This document shows positions 42,901-54,236 of a stretch of DNA of 64,000 nucleotides, piece by piece. The stretch spans positions 26,660,502 to 26,724,501 of the forward strand of contig NC_056035.1 in assembly GCF_004379255.2 (NCBI RefSeq). The letters are read 5' to 3'. Under the pieces are notes generated by a model. It ran no database searches, had not been told where the DNA came from, and saw nothing but the letters and a program-made list of their open reading frames with translations. Each line of letters begins with the position of its first letter. Positions within the stretch are counted from its first letter, which is position 1. Made by a program: the position numbers and the translations under genes. Source of the DNA: Salvia splendens (lineage: Eukaryota; Streptophyta; Magnoliopsida; Lamiales; Lamiaceae).

Positions 42901-44133
42901 ATTTTTTCTTAGTTTCTTCTCCTTTGTTGGCAATGCTTGCAGGCTCTTCTTGCTAGTGACTACTCCCAAGGGAATTATAGTCTGGCACGCCAGCTGACCT
43001 ATAAAGTCCTACAGGTCCGGAACCTTGTTCTCAGTTTTGCATAATGTGTGTGTGTTGCAACCAATATCTCTACTGATCATTCAGTTATTACCTCACTGAT
43101 TTTCAATGACTTAAAACAGATTGGTTTAGTAATGGGAGTCGGTTTGGCTGTAATTTTGTATCTTGGATTTGGTGCACTCTCCAGTCTGTTTAGCACTGAC
43201 TCGGCAGTTTTGGAGATTGCCAGATCTGGAACCTTGGTGAGAATCTGCACAACGGTCATAATTGTAAATACATTGATTGTTTATGCATTACACCTTTTTT
43301 AGGGAGAACTGAATATGACCTTCTAGCATGCTGATTAGAAAGAGACACATATCTTTAGGGCTTAATAGTAACAAGTGATTTACTGACACAAAGCAGAGGA
43401 CATATAGATCTACTGATACAAGTGTTTGAACATGCTGCATCCGTGATTCCGAATATGATTGCCGTTTTTAGGTGCAATGGCTTTCTTACTGGAATAATTA
43501 TCACAGCTGGATTGATCATATTTTGCTAAAGCTTTTGTAAACATATTGTGTGCTGATACTCTACATTCATTAGTGTATTATTTCGGAGCTGGTGGTATCT
43601 TTGGTTGATGATGTCAGAAATATGAGCTCAGGTTTAAACGTTACCAAAATGAACATGAGCTGAATCACTTACTCCCCCTCCCTCTTGATGATACAGTTCG
43701 TTGCTGCCAGTCAACCATTCAATGCTATAGCTTTTGTTTTTGACGGGCTATACTATGGGGTTTCAGACTTTGGATTTGCTGCATATTCCATGGTAATTCT
43801 GCAAATCACTTGATGGTCACCACTTAATACTTTAAAAGAGACTAATTGGACCCTCGTTTCTTTTTGCCAGATCGTTGTTGCATTGATCTCTGCAGCCTTA
43901 ATACTGGTCGCCGCTCCTTCGTATGGCATTGCAGGCGTATGGGGTGGACTGTTTATATTCATGGCTTTGCGAGTAGCAGCTGGGTTCACTAGGTAAACTA
44001 TATATATCTTCTATTCCGTTAGTCGAATCTATGGCTTTCTAAGGATTTTGAGTTCCTTGTTAATTTCAGGATAAGCACCAGAACTGGACCATGGCGATTG
44101 CTGATGTCTGATACCGAGAAGGATGGTGCGTAA
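39991..44133 (+). CDS. MATE-family transporter, plastid type (DTX44/45 subgroup)
   Basis: Thirteen exons keep frame from ATG 39991 to TAA 44131-44133: 39991-40259, 40486-40607, 40996-41154, 41279-41409, 41828-41963, 42145-42241, 42346-42446, 42641-42804, 42943-43014, 43120-43236, 43697-43792, 43871-43992, 44070-44133. They code for 549 residues. The first 85 or so are Ser/Arg-rich and lack acidic residues at the start, like a plastid transit peptide. The MATE core follows with about 12 hydrophobic segments (LALAADPITSLVDTGFVGHI, NVPLLNVTTSFVAEEQ, GAPPIVVALAAQGTFRGFKD, FVFDGLYYGVSDFGFAAYS). Plant relatives include DTX44, DTX45 and EDS5, thought to move organic compounds across the plastid envelope; the substrate here is unknown. 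Intron 5 uses a GC donor. No stop or frame error is seen. The start at 39991 is the first ATG in frame. Confidence 0.92.
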
Positions 44134-45778
44134 ACTGGCATAATCACCTCCAAATCTTCGTGTATCCAGACAATCCCAATTTTGAGACCGAATGAACATA
44201 AGAATGCATCCCTCTCCAGGGTGGCTCCCCTACAGTAGTTCTTAAGCCAGGGGCGACATATGATCATACTATAGATAAAAGTATGAAACGACACTCCCTA
44301 GTCGACTTCTCACCATGTTGTGAAACGAAGCGCACCATCCATTTGGGCGATCATCGGAGGCTGTGAGTTCCTGGACTTGGCACAGTTCGGAGAAATGATT
44401 GTGCACTAGGGATGATTGCACAGTGCAGTTGTATCACTTTTATTACAAGGTTTGATCGGTGAAGTGATAATTCTTTTATCATTCAAGTTCGTTTGCAACT
44501 TAGATAGTGTGATGATTATACAACCTCACTCTTGATACTAGATTCAACTAATGAAGTTTATTTATCATTTTTTTAATATACAATTATGTCAAGAGACGCA
44601 ATCGAATATAAACTCTAAATATTTTACAAACTCTAAACTAAGATCTGGACCATTAGAAAATGTCAACAAATGATAAAATAACAACAAAAAAATATCAATA
44701 TAGTGTTAACCGTTGATGCTGTGATGACATCAAAATCATGGAATTTCACAAAGTGTTAGCACTACGTTGAGGAGTTTAGAGTTTGTACAATATTAGAGTT
44801 TTCATTTTATTACTACTCATTATGTCAAACTATTCATGTATAAGCATGGAGAAAAATATGAACAGAAAATAGCCGGTCACAAATTTCATTTCACATGCAA
44901 ATGATGAGACAATATGCAAATTGTCTCAAGTTAGATATGCTATATACGATGAATACAGTCCATCTACCATCCACAATTTACAAAAAAATGCCAAAATTAC
45001 CAGTGGATGCACATCCAGTAGTACATCAAATACATACTCATATTTTGATTTTCTGATTTAAATCACAGAATTCAAGTACATTACAGAAACACCATGATTA
45101 ACATACATTAAGAGGGGAGCAGAGACAGGGAGTTTCATCCAGGGTGGTCCAAAAGCAAGCAGCAACAATAGACACTGCAACAAAAGGTTCATCCTCCTTG
45201 AACTTCCCAGGCAATCTTCACAACCCACAAAACAAAGATCAGTTAAACATAAGTGAGGACAATCTAGATTCAAAATAACAATAACATTTGTAGTGCGAAC
45301 AAGATTGGCGCGAGAATCAAAACTTCAGACAATTATATAATAACTCATTGCAGTTAGATTTCAGCCTTCTTTGGGGAAGCAAGTTAACTCCAAAGAGATG
45401 TTGTAAGAGATTTTTGGATGTATATGTACGAATTATAAGTTTGATTTTGACATGTTTCCAAGCACATATCTCTTAGGTAAAGACAGATTCAGACAGAAGC
45501 AATTCAAGCAAAGAGGTAAACTATTTCACATGAAGCTAATGCTTGATCAGCAAACTTCAAAGTGGATAGAGCAACTTAATATCCTTTGACTCAACAGCCA
45601 AATAATTACTCTTCCGAAGAAGGGCTTCCAACCCACGGAAGCTTTTGGAAACACATTATGATTGTATGAAACTCACAAATCAAAGATCAAATCTAGGATA
45701 TTCGAGTGATTCATCCCAATATATTTTCGTTACCGTTATTTATGTGGAAAACATACTGAATGTTTACATATATGCTAG
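44134..45778. other. Region between convergent genes
   Basis: Holds the 3' untranslated regions of the MATE gene (left) and perhaps of the minus-strand gene (right, part near 45060-45250). A short minus-strand open frame at 45058-45273 has no domain and may be transcribed untranslated sequence. Nothing else recognised. Confidence 0.45.
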
Positions 45779-46061
45779 TAGGGTCCTGTTAGGTTGACAA
45801 CTATCTTAAATTGATAGCGGACAACTATGTCCATAGCTTAAGTTATAGATGTCTACACTAAGACATTTGTATGTTAGCTAAATGTAGTTGACATACCTAT
45901 GCCTTCTGTTGAAATCTATATTTACATGTCGACAGAAGACATACGTATTTCTAACTACATTTAGTTCACGTACAAATGTATTTGTGTTAACATCCATAAA
46001 GTAGGTTGTTGACATAGTTGTCAGTTATCAATATAAGATAGTTATCAAGATCATATCCCTA
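45779..46061. mobile_element. Foldback MITE, about 283 bp
   Basis: Two arms of about 110 bp: TTGACAACTATCTTAAATTGATAG, GACAACTATGTC and AACTACATTTAG-type blocks on the right pair with GTAGTT-type blocks on the left. Ends TAGGG and CCCTA. It lies 3' of the gene at 46245. No clear target duplication, so the family is uncertain. Confidence 0.6.
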
Positions 46062-46244
46062 TACTTAGCATTATCCTAAGTAGTATCTCACAAGTCACAA
46101 CACAACAAAATAGCAAAAACAATTTCCATTAGAATAGTATTATACTAGTTTACTACTATGTGAAAGCAATAACTCTGATAAAGAGTAAAACATACAAAGA
46201 AAGAAGCTGAAATCATAAGTTAAAACTCACTACGAAAACAGGTC

Positions 46245-47206
46245 TCATTCCAAACCAGCAACTCTGCTCCTCAATCTCATATTACGATTCTCCTGCACAA
46301 CCCCTAAATTGCATCAAACACCATTCCCAAGCCATTCAAAATTGAATGCAAAAATTAAATTATCATCAGTATTGTAACCTGATCAAGAACTTTAGCATTC
46401 GAGTGCTCCACCAATTTCGACAAGGTATCGATCTTCGCCAGCATTTTATCATACAAATCCTCCATCTCCGCGGTGTATGCCGCCTCAGAGCTCATCAATT
46501 TACTCACCCGCCCAATTTCAAACCCTTCCGCGCACAAATCCAGCTGTTTCTGATTCCTCAATTGATCTCGCTTCCCGGCCAGACTCTCATCAATTTCATC
46601 CTCCACCATCGCATTCGGACCCCTCAAATCGCTATTCATCAAGGGAAGCTGCAAATTAGGGCTGAACGAATCGTACTGCGACCTGAACGAGGGCCCGATG
46701 TTGACGATTGACAAACTTTTGGGATCGAAGGCGCCGCCTCTGAACTGAAACGCCTTGTATTCGTGTGTGTGAATCAGCTGATCGTGAAATGGCGTGGTGA
46801 TTAGGAGGAAGAGAGAAGGGGAAAGAGAGAGGGATGAATTTTGGGGGGTAATTGCGAGGAGGGGGGAGGAGGAGAGAGAGAGGGAGGCGGTGGAGTCGTT
46901 CAGAGAGGGGCGGAGGGGGGTTTTGCGGCGGGCGGAGAACCAGCCGAGGAGGAAGGTGGAGGAGGAGGGCGGCGGGGGCGGGAGGGGGAGGTGGGAGGGG
47001 AGAGAGAGGAAGGAGATGATGGTAGTGATGAGAAGAGAGGTGGGGGCGGTGGAGGTGGGGTGGTCGGAAAGGGGATTTGAGGTGGAGACGGCAGCGTGGC
47101 CGAAGAGATAGCCGTGGGAGTCGCCGACGGCGGAGGAGGCGCGGTGGAGGAGGGAGGCTAGACAGGCGCCGGAAATTTGGATCTTGTCGATCGGAAAATC
47201 GTCCAT
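46245..47206 (-). CDS. BRISC/Abraxas-like MPN-domain protein (FAM175 family)
   Basis: Two exons on the minus strand: 47206-46379 (276 codons, MDDFPIDKIQISGACLASLL to ...AKVLDQ) and 46292-46245 (ENRNMRLRSRVAGLE, stop TGA). The 86-bp intron has GT and AG ends and falls between codons. The protein has 291 residues. An N-terminal MPN-like region (1-175: FGHAAVSTSN, LLGWFSARRKTPLRPSLND, SLFLLITTPF, YKAFQFRGG) lacks the JAMM metal-binding residues, as in Abraxas/Abro1 scaffolds. A C-terminal coiled coil follows (about 230-290). In known relatives this protein scaffolds a K63-specific deubiquitinase complex. Residues 65-80 and 100-130 hold Pro and Ser runs that look like lineage-specific expansions. 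The reading frame is intact. Confidence 0.85.
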
Positions 47207-47322
47207 TGTTGGATGCTCTGGCTACTGTGTGTTTGTGTGTGTGGTTTTTCTAAGAGAAAATTGAAGAAGATTTAGGGCTCACTTCGTTCAGTTCAATTCA
47301 TATTTCCGAGTCATTTTTAGAG

Positions 47323-47394
47323 TATCCATAATTGTCGGACTAGTATATGTTTTATTTAGAGTATCCACAATGGTCTGACTAGTATATGTTTTTA
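47323..47394. repeat. Tandem Harbinger-like MITE ends
   Basis: AGAGTATCCATAATTGTCGGACTAGTATATGTTTTATTT is followed by AGAGTATCCACAATGGTCTGACTAGTATATGTTTTTA. Each unit begins with a Harbinger-type terminus. No complete element was delimited. It lies about 115 bases upstream of the start codon of the minus-strand gene. Confidence 0.6.
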
Positions 47395-47494
47395 GTGGTT
47401 GGTTGCCACATCAGTATTTCTTTATCCGACCCATTCTTCTATAGTGGTTTCGGACTAATGTCCGTCCTATCAATTTGAACTCATTTTTCATTTA

Positions 47495-47495
<1 letters not shown>

Positions 47496-47539
<44 letters not shown>
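47496..47539. repeat. (TTA)n microsatellite
   Basis: About 14 units of ATT in AT-rich sequence left of the Harbinger element. Confidence 0.95.
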
Positions 47540-47709
47540 TTTCAATTACTAAAATACCAATGTATATCAGTATATTCAACACCACAAATTTAAGAGCATC
47601 CCTAATAAAGCACGGACTAACCATAGGCTAGCCAAACATCATCATGGACTTAGCCTAGCCATAGGCTAAACAAACAACAACCCAACAATAGGCTAGCAAT
47701 ATGGGTCAC

Positions 47710-48526
47710 TATGCTTGTCAAAATAGATATCGGGTATTGGATACCTGATATCCAAGCCCAATATCTGATTTTTCGGATTTCGGATCGGGATCGGGTAGTG
47801 AAATTTTTAGATTTTCAGGTATCGGGTTACCCGATATCCGATCGGGTATACCCGAATTATCCGATTTTTAATTTTTTTTTAATTTTAATGTAATTTTGAA
47901 AGTCACATTTTAGAGTACCACAAAAAATTAAAAACCATGAATGCACACCTCCCTCCCCTCTCCCTCTCTGTCTGATCCCGCAGCGAACTCTCGGCCCTCT
48001 CCTCTCCCAGCACTGCAACGCGCTCTCGGCACTGCTCTGTCCAACCGTTGTCGCCGTCAGCTCGTCATCAACCAACTTTTTGTTGGATTCTTTAAGGTTT
48101 TCTTTTTTGTATTGCTTTTTTGTTGGATTATTTATGTTTGAAGATGATCTGTAATTCTATATTTGTTTAGTGTATCTCGGTGTGTATGTAAACACATTGT
48201 AAGACATTAATGACAAAAGGCAAACAAGATTAAGAAGAGTACTAGTTTGTTACATAATTTTGCAAACCTATGTTCTATCATAGCTTGAATTCATTGTAAT
48301 CAATACAGACTAAATAACAGAGCATGCATCAAAATAGTTATATTCCAAAATAAAATTAATACAAATGTCGAATAAAAATACCCAAAATCGGGACTGGATA
48401 CCCGAGTCGGGTATCCGAGTAACCCGAAATCAGTTTCAGATCGGGTATCAGTTTTTGAGAAATTCGAGATCGGGTACCCGAAATTTTCAGATCGGGTATC
48501 CGCGGGTACCCGATTTGACAAGCCTA
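47710..48526. mobile_element. Non-autonomous hAT-like element, 817 bp
   Basis: Ends TATGCTTGTCAAAAT and TTTGACAAGCCTA, flanked by TGGGTCAC (47702-47709) and GGGGCCAC (48527-48534), six of eight bases equal. Both subterminal regions are packed with GATCGGGTA(T/C)CCGA-type motifs. No transposase. It is inserted in the Harbinger transposase region. Confidence 0.72.
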
Positions 48527-49474
48527 GGGGCCACCTGGGGTATATCCTTGCGCGCCGCCTCTCGTCGTTGCGCAAAGTAAATTTTCTTTGGATCTGTTGG
48601 GCATCTGATTGTCTTCACAAATACGGGCCACCTGAGGTATATCCCATCAGCCAAATAGTAGCCCATATCGTGCTGGTTGTCTTTGGTGACGAAACATGAT
48701 GGTCGGACCCACGCCAAGGCACTGCTCGTTGAAAAGGGGCGACGACTGTAGGACGTTGATGTCGTTGTTCGACCGATTATCCCAAAATAGGCATGTCAAA
48801 TCCATAGCCGTTAGTCAGCTATGACTTAGAGGAAAACTGTGGGATTCTTTCCTTTAAAACCGGTCGTGTTCATCCTTTCCAATTGGTCGGACAGTTCTTC
48901 CACTTCCAAATCGTGTACCCTCCCATGCATAGTCATCAGACCTTGCCAGTCGTCAGGGGTAGGCTTTCAAAGATACATATCCCCGAATATGTGGATGACA
49001 CCCCGACAAAAATTCATTAGACACTTGAGGGTAGTCATTTCGCCTATGTGAAGGTACTCGTCGAACATGTCGGCCGCGCCTCCATAGGCCAACTGGCTAA
49101 TTGCAGAGGTACACTTCTGTATCGGCGAGTGACCGGGTCTCCCGCTCGCACCCTCTCTGAACCGGAAATACTTGTACCGAGCCTCTAACACCGACACGAT
49201 ACGCAGAAACAACGGTCGATGCATTCTAAAATGCCACAAAGAAAATGACTACCCTAAACCACGGCTCCTCGGCTAAGTAGTCGTCTAACAACCGTTGGTA
49301 AGCAGCGATGTGGTCCCGGGGACTATAATTCGAGGCAAGGGACCGTCGGCTGCATCTGTTGCCGCACGTGTTGTTGCACCAACAGATCAATCTCCGCGGA
49401 TATCTGTGCCCACAACTCGTCGTCAATTCGCTGCGACGTATCATCATCCCCATCATGAGCCATTTTTTATCCAC
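48527..49474 (-). pseudogene. Harbinger transposase fragments
   Basis: Minus-strand pieces in two or more frames. They read SNYSPRDHIAAYQRLLDDYL, then FRMHRPLFLRIVSVLEARYK and SPIQKCTSAISQLAYGGAAD (49239-48967), then NDINVLQSSPLFNEQCLG, and GYYLADGIYLRWPVFVKTI with FAQRREAARKDI. These are landmarks of the HARBI1-like DDE nuclease. The part with the first catalytic Asp (usually in a GSIDCMHW block) is missing, replaced by a sequence without similarity. Just before the nested hAT, a block GCCACCTG.GGTATATCC is duplicated (48530 and 48627). The gene cannot make an active enzyme. Confidence 0.75.
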
Positions 49475-49675
49475 AGATACTGAGAGACTGAGAGGAAGAG
49501 AAACTCGTTAACACAAGTGGTGCGAATGAATTGAAGTGCAACGAGCCGTATACATAGAGTTAAAATGAAAATAAATAAATAAATTCATGGCGCTACACGT
49601 CTGTGGATGACCGTTTGTTCGTCGCGTTAGCCGGTGGCTAGGGAGTGCGTTCGTCTGCTATTGCGTATGCTCTAA

Positions 49676-51231
49676 ACAAACACCTAAATTACTTAATAAA
49701 AAAACTTATACTATACTTAATTAAAAAAAACTACATTACTAAATTTTTAAAAAACTTACATTACATAATTAAAAATTGATAAAGCAACGGGCTGCCGCTG
49801 CTCGTGTAACCGCCACTGGCTGTGTTCTTCGTCCGCTTCGGCACTGAGGACTCATCCGGTATCCCTCCATTGTGTTGGGTTTGGCATACTGAAAATTATG
49901 TTTCGAGAACGAATAGAATCTTGCTTGTATACAAAAAACTCTACAATCCACGTTTAACCTGATTCAGTTTCGCACGAATAGAATCAGTATTTTTATCACA
50001 TTGTGTTTGCTTGTGCATTTATAAGATGTTTCTTCAAACATTTAAATGTATAAGAAGTAAACAAAGCCTAACTCTTTTGTTTAGTTGATACGATCATGGA
50101 AATTGTGCATCAAAGTTTGTACCTGCAGCTGGTTCCAATCTGTATTTTTTCTATCGAGATGGCGTCCAAAAGCACTTAAACTTCCACCAATCTCTTCTCC
50201 TTCGAAAGAGCTTCGCGTTGGTACCTTGCACGCCTCCATCGGAGTCCAGACGAGGGAGATATGACCATTTAAGGAACTCTCTGGAGGAGTTCCGTTCAAG
50301 TTGTTCCACCCTGCCGGGTAGCCTCAATGCCACCAGACCGGGTGCATCGTCGAAGGCATGAAGAGTCCAGGGGGTTTCACCCGATCGGGTGAATTTTGGG
50401 TCATTTTGTCCACCCGGTCGGGGACTCATGGAAGGTACAGCGGGTCCAGAGACTTTCACCCGGTCGGGTGATTTATCACCCTAATATCTACCCCGGCCGG
50501 GCAGAGTGGCGCATGATAGATTTTGTGGGCATTTTCCTTGGTATTTGGGCCTAAACTATAAATGCCCCTTTTTTCTCATTTTATTCCTAAGTTTTTTATG
50601 AAATTATATACTTGAGAGATTTGTTCCTCTTGAAGAGGGTTTTCTATTCAATTCCTAGTTTCTTGGTTGCTTTTCCAATCAATTGCTAGTTCAAGTATGG
50701 AATTTCCATCAATTGCTAGTTCAAGCATGGATCAAGTGGAGGTATGCTTTGAGGATTGTGGTTGCCTTGAAGATCTAGCCATGAATGCATGTTAGTTATG
50801 TTAAGTGCCTTAGCTTACTTCAACAATGACTTTGTATTCCAATTTCCACACTATCCAATGTTAATCCTTCTTGTTTCATCTTAGTTCATTAGTTCTTGTT
50901 GGATCTATGATTGTCTTTGTTTAATTTGATAAAATTGAAAACCTATTCCACAAAAATTGTTAGATCGAACATCATAAAGGGTATAATTCTTGGGTTAATG
51001 GATCATGATCTACATGGATCCATATCATTAGTAGACTGGTTGTGGGCGTCGTCCACTTTAAGGTAACTACAGTCAGTTCTATGCAATGCTTTGCAAAAGA
51101 AAAAGAAAAATTTCACAACCTAGATAGGCATTGGATACCTATCGCGAAAGGTTGCAATGCCAGGCCGTATATTTCTAAGCCTTACTGAAACAAGAGGACA
51201 TTGGTGTTGTATAGCACTACATGGATCTAAC
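49676..51231. other. Unassigned repeat-like region
   Basis: No gene is supported. TATA-like and GGGTTTTCTATTCAATTCC-type sequence at 50560-50660, a short tandem TCCATCAATTGCTAGTTCAAG (50662-50732) and CCCGGTCGGGTG motifs hint at part of an unknown LTR. I could not find its ends or a primer site. Confidence 0.35.
50370..50505. repeat. Cluster of CCCGGTCGGGTG near-palindromes
   Basis: CACCCGATCGGGTGA (50378), CACCCGGTCGGGGA, CACCCGGTCGGGTGA (50458) and CCCCGGCCGGGCA within 130 bases. A weaker copy lies at about 50310-50345. The spacing is about 30-45 bases. Confidence 0.7.
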
Positions 51232-51239
51232 AATAAGAC

Positions 51240-52511
51240 TAGGGATGTCAATGTAACCCGAACCCGCGGGCCGGCCCGAATAACCCGATAAAAATACAGG
51301 GTTAGGGTTGTAATTTCGCAGCCCGAATTTAAAATCGGGCCATTCGGGCTGACCCGTTCGGGTTGTCGGGTTAGGCGGGCTGACCCGTTCGGGTTACGGG
51401 TCGGCCCGTCGGGTTGATGGCTTCTGCACAGCGAGCAGTTTTTGTAACGGTCATAACTTTCTCTATAAAGCTCCGATTGAGGCGTGCAATATATCCACGC
51501 GAAGCTCTTTCGAAGACGAAGAGAATGATATGTACTAGAGGTTTATCAGACTTCAAAATCGCGAGAAACATTGACTCAAACAAGGCTGCTGCACATCCAC
51601 ATATTTTGTGTACATTTTCTAATCAATTTTCTATCATTTCTCAACAAACATATAAACATACCAAAATATAGAAATATAATCAAAATCATCCGAGACAACT
51701 CTCTAAAACCATGCAAAATCCAAATACGTCAACCGACTATATAAGATCACGAAAAAAATCACCATGTGGTTCATGGATTCATAAATACTAGTATATAAAA
51801 GCTTTCTTTTAGTATATTTCAAATATAATAGTGCAAAGTGTTTTGACGCCGCTTCGTCATTGAATTATGCATACTTTGATAATTCTTAAAACAAAGATAA
51901 ATTATTATTTGACTTATTTACAGCTGGAATAAATTAAATTTGACCAATCATAATTCAAGAAAACTTAGAGTTACTCCAATTAGCTAGCATCTTGATAATT
52001 CACTCTTTAACAATTCAAAATATTTTTGTTACATCTACGATGCACCTCTCACGTTATGAAAATTTTATTTAATTTTCTACGAATTGATTTATGTTTAAAT
52101 TTTGAAACAAAGTGTTGATTTATGTTTTAAATGCATAAACATACTATTGATAGATATTTTGTAAATAATTATGTAATGAATAAGTTATTTAAATTTAAAT
52201 AACTTAATCTTTTTAAAAAATATTAAAGAAAATTAAAAATATGTATATCATTGTTGAATGATTAATTAAAAATATGTATATAATTAAAGAAAATTTAAAA
52301 TACGTATTATTTTTTGAAAATATTAAAAGAATTAAAAATACGCATTGGCCCGAATAACCCGGTGGGTTAGCCCGAAACCCGAAGGGTTAGGGTTAGGGTC
52401 GAACTTTTATAACCCGAAAAAATCATAACCCGAATAGCCCGTACCCGAATGGCCCGACAACCCGAACGGGTTGGCCCGAACCCGAACGGGTTGGCCCGAT
52501 TGACATCCCTA
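51240..52511. mobile_element. Non-autonomous hAT element, 1272 bp
   Basis: Inverted ends TAGGGATGTCAAT and ATTGACATCCCTA, with a perfect 8-bp duplication AATAAGAC (51232-51239, 52512-52519). Both ends carry many CCCGAACCCG/CGGGTT motifs. The centre includes a captured segment (51445-51665) also found next to A1. No transposase. Confidence 0.93.
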
Positions 52512-52519
52512 AATAAGAC

Positions 52520-52778
52520 GTGTCTTTATACTATATACTGCAAGACTAGGTCTTGATAAATTACCATTTCTTAATCAATATATTTAGCCTTGAGCATACG
52601 TTATTAATCAGGCATTACTTTGACTTATCAAATGGTGTGGGTTTTTCGCAACCCAATAATCCTGATATATTGGGTAGTGTTAGGATTGCTATTATGTTGA
52701 ACGCGCGCCTGGTGAGTCTGGTTTGATAATGTCCTCAAGACAAGCTCGAAACAAAGTTTTATTATTCGCAAACTGACC
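52520..52778. other. Continuation of the unassigned region
   Basis: Directly continues the sequence left of the hAT element. No gene or repeat end recognised. Confidence 0.35.
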
Positions 52779-54236
52779 TGATAAGTCGCATTCTAGGTCT
52801 TGGTTACTGGTCAGTATGATGAGCTTAATCGTATATTATGTGCAAGAAAGTCGCTGAAGTGGTTTCAGGTGAAAAGAACGTTGGAAGGGTGCAATACTGA
52901 CCAGGATGCATGCCACAAAACTCGAGATGAAGAAGGAAGGATTGCTAGGAAACGACCAACTACTTGAGCGGCAGAAGCAACATTTCACATGAAGAGGCAG
53001 CCCTAGAAATTAGGGCAAGCCATCCTATAAATAGAAGGTCACATGAAGAAAGAGAGATTTTGCTTTGGAGAGAGGTTTCCACCGGAGAGTTTCAAGTCCC
53101 CATTTGGAGACTAGCTCAACTCCTTTTCGTTCCTCGCTCTCAGTTCACCGTTCGCCTGAAGACTTCGGCCATCCGCCGAAGGGGAGTAGTCATCGTGGTT
53201 CCAGCCATCTGCTGTAGCTAGATTTCTACTGTTTCATCACTTCGAGGAGCCAAACAATCTTTATCGCTTTCGTTCTTAAGTTTTTATGTAGTTCTAACTC
53301 ATGTTCCTTTGACGTGGATCGTGTTTTTTTTCCTTGTTTAACCGTCGTGTGTTGGGATCTAGTTGAAATGAAGTTGACGTTTGTTTCCTCTCATGTTTTC
53401 GCCATCGTTGTTTTCTTTTCTGCCTAGTTAGTCATATATGGAATTTCTTTTTTGATTTCGTTGAATTACATACCTTGATGTGTTTGGTAGAATAAATCTG
53501 GTTTTTGTTTAGCGATTACAATTTTCTAATCGGTTAAATCTTGAGGAAAATGCATGAAATTTGTAGCTGCTTAGTTTCTGTCACCTTGCATGTCAGTCCG
53601 TTTGCGTAATTTAGGATTAGCACTTTTAATCATCTTAATTTAGGGTTTAATTTCAGATCTTGATTGTTAGCAAGCATTGAATTAAGATGTTTTTAATGGA
53701 ATTTTCATTTCTCTGCATTTTTGCATGCTTGTTGAGGAAGACAACATCTCTATCTTATTTGAGAGCACTTTATGCTTTTAGCCACCTTTTATCTTTTGTC
53801 CTTTCACTTTTTCAGTGTTTCTGCGGATATGGCAGTTAGTCGCCCAGTCGGTCTGATATCCGTTTTTGTCGTGTCTGTCCATTTATAGTAATCCCTCACT
53901 TTTCACATGCACTCAAGCAGTCCAGTTCTTTTATTCACGTAAACAGCCACGATCCGATATGATAACATCTTACCAGTCAGGATAGTGTAGGTCCCCTTTC
54001 AGTTTCGCGTCTAGATAAAACTCAATCAAGCGTGGTAGCAAACCAACCTTCCAGAATGTCATCTCAATCATATCTCTCCTACATCCATCCCTGTGGGATT
54101 CGATCGTTTACTCTATTGTACTAGCCAACAGAAGTGGGTTGAGGTTTTGATAACAGGTATTAGGTCTTCGTGCCAATGATACGACAAGGTCTGGATACCC
54201 CTGATCAGTTGAATACACGACCCTACACAAACCTCA
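52779..54236 (+). repeat. Solo or orphan LTR of family A
   Basis: Begins TGATAAGTCGCATTCTAGG and ends ACACAAACCTCA. It has the same landmarks as the A1 LTR: TGGTTACTGGTCAGTAT, a TATA box (TATAAATAG at 53026), and a CTGTGGGATTCGA block near 54091. No internal element sequence flanks it, and the 5-bp flanks (TGACC, CTTGG) do not match. It is therefore old or was formed by recombination. Confidence 0.7.

Larger units (their letters stand above)
47594..49672 (-). mobile_element. PIF/Harbinger transposon, defective
   Basis: Ends GAGCATCCCTAATAAAGC and, on the other strand, GAGCATACGCAATAGCAG, both flanked by TAA (47591-47593, 49673-49675). It contains transposase fragments on the minus strand and a nested hAT element (47710-48526). 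Without the nested element it would be about 1.25 kb, too short for an autonomous copy. Confidence 0.82.

Noticed and set aside
45058..45273. Short minus-strand frame near the gene at 46245
   Set aside because: No start context or domain; likely untranslated or intergenic sequence.
46794..47111. Plus-strand frame of 105 codons, Arg/Glu/Gly-rich
   Set aside because: Antisense shadow of the Pro/Ser-rich part of the Abraxas-like gene.
52964..53221. 85-codon plus-strand frame
   Set aside because: Inside the family A LTR around its TATA box and leader; no domain.
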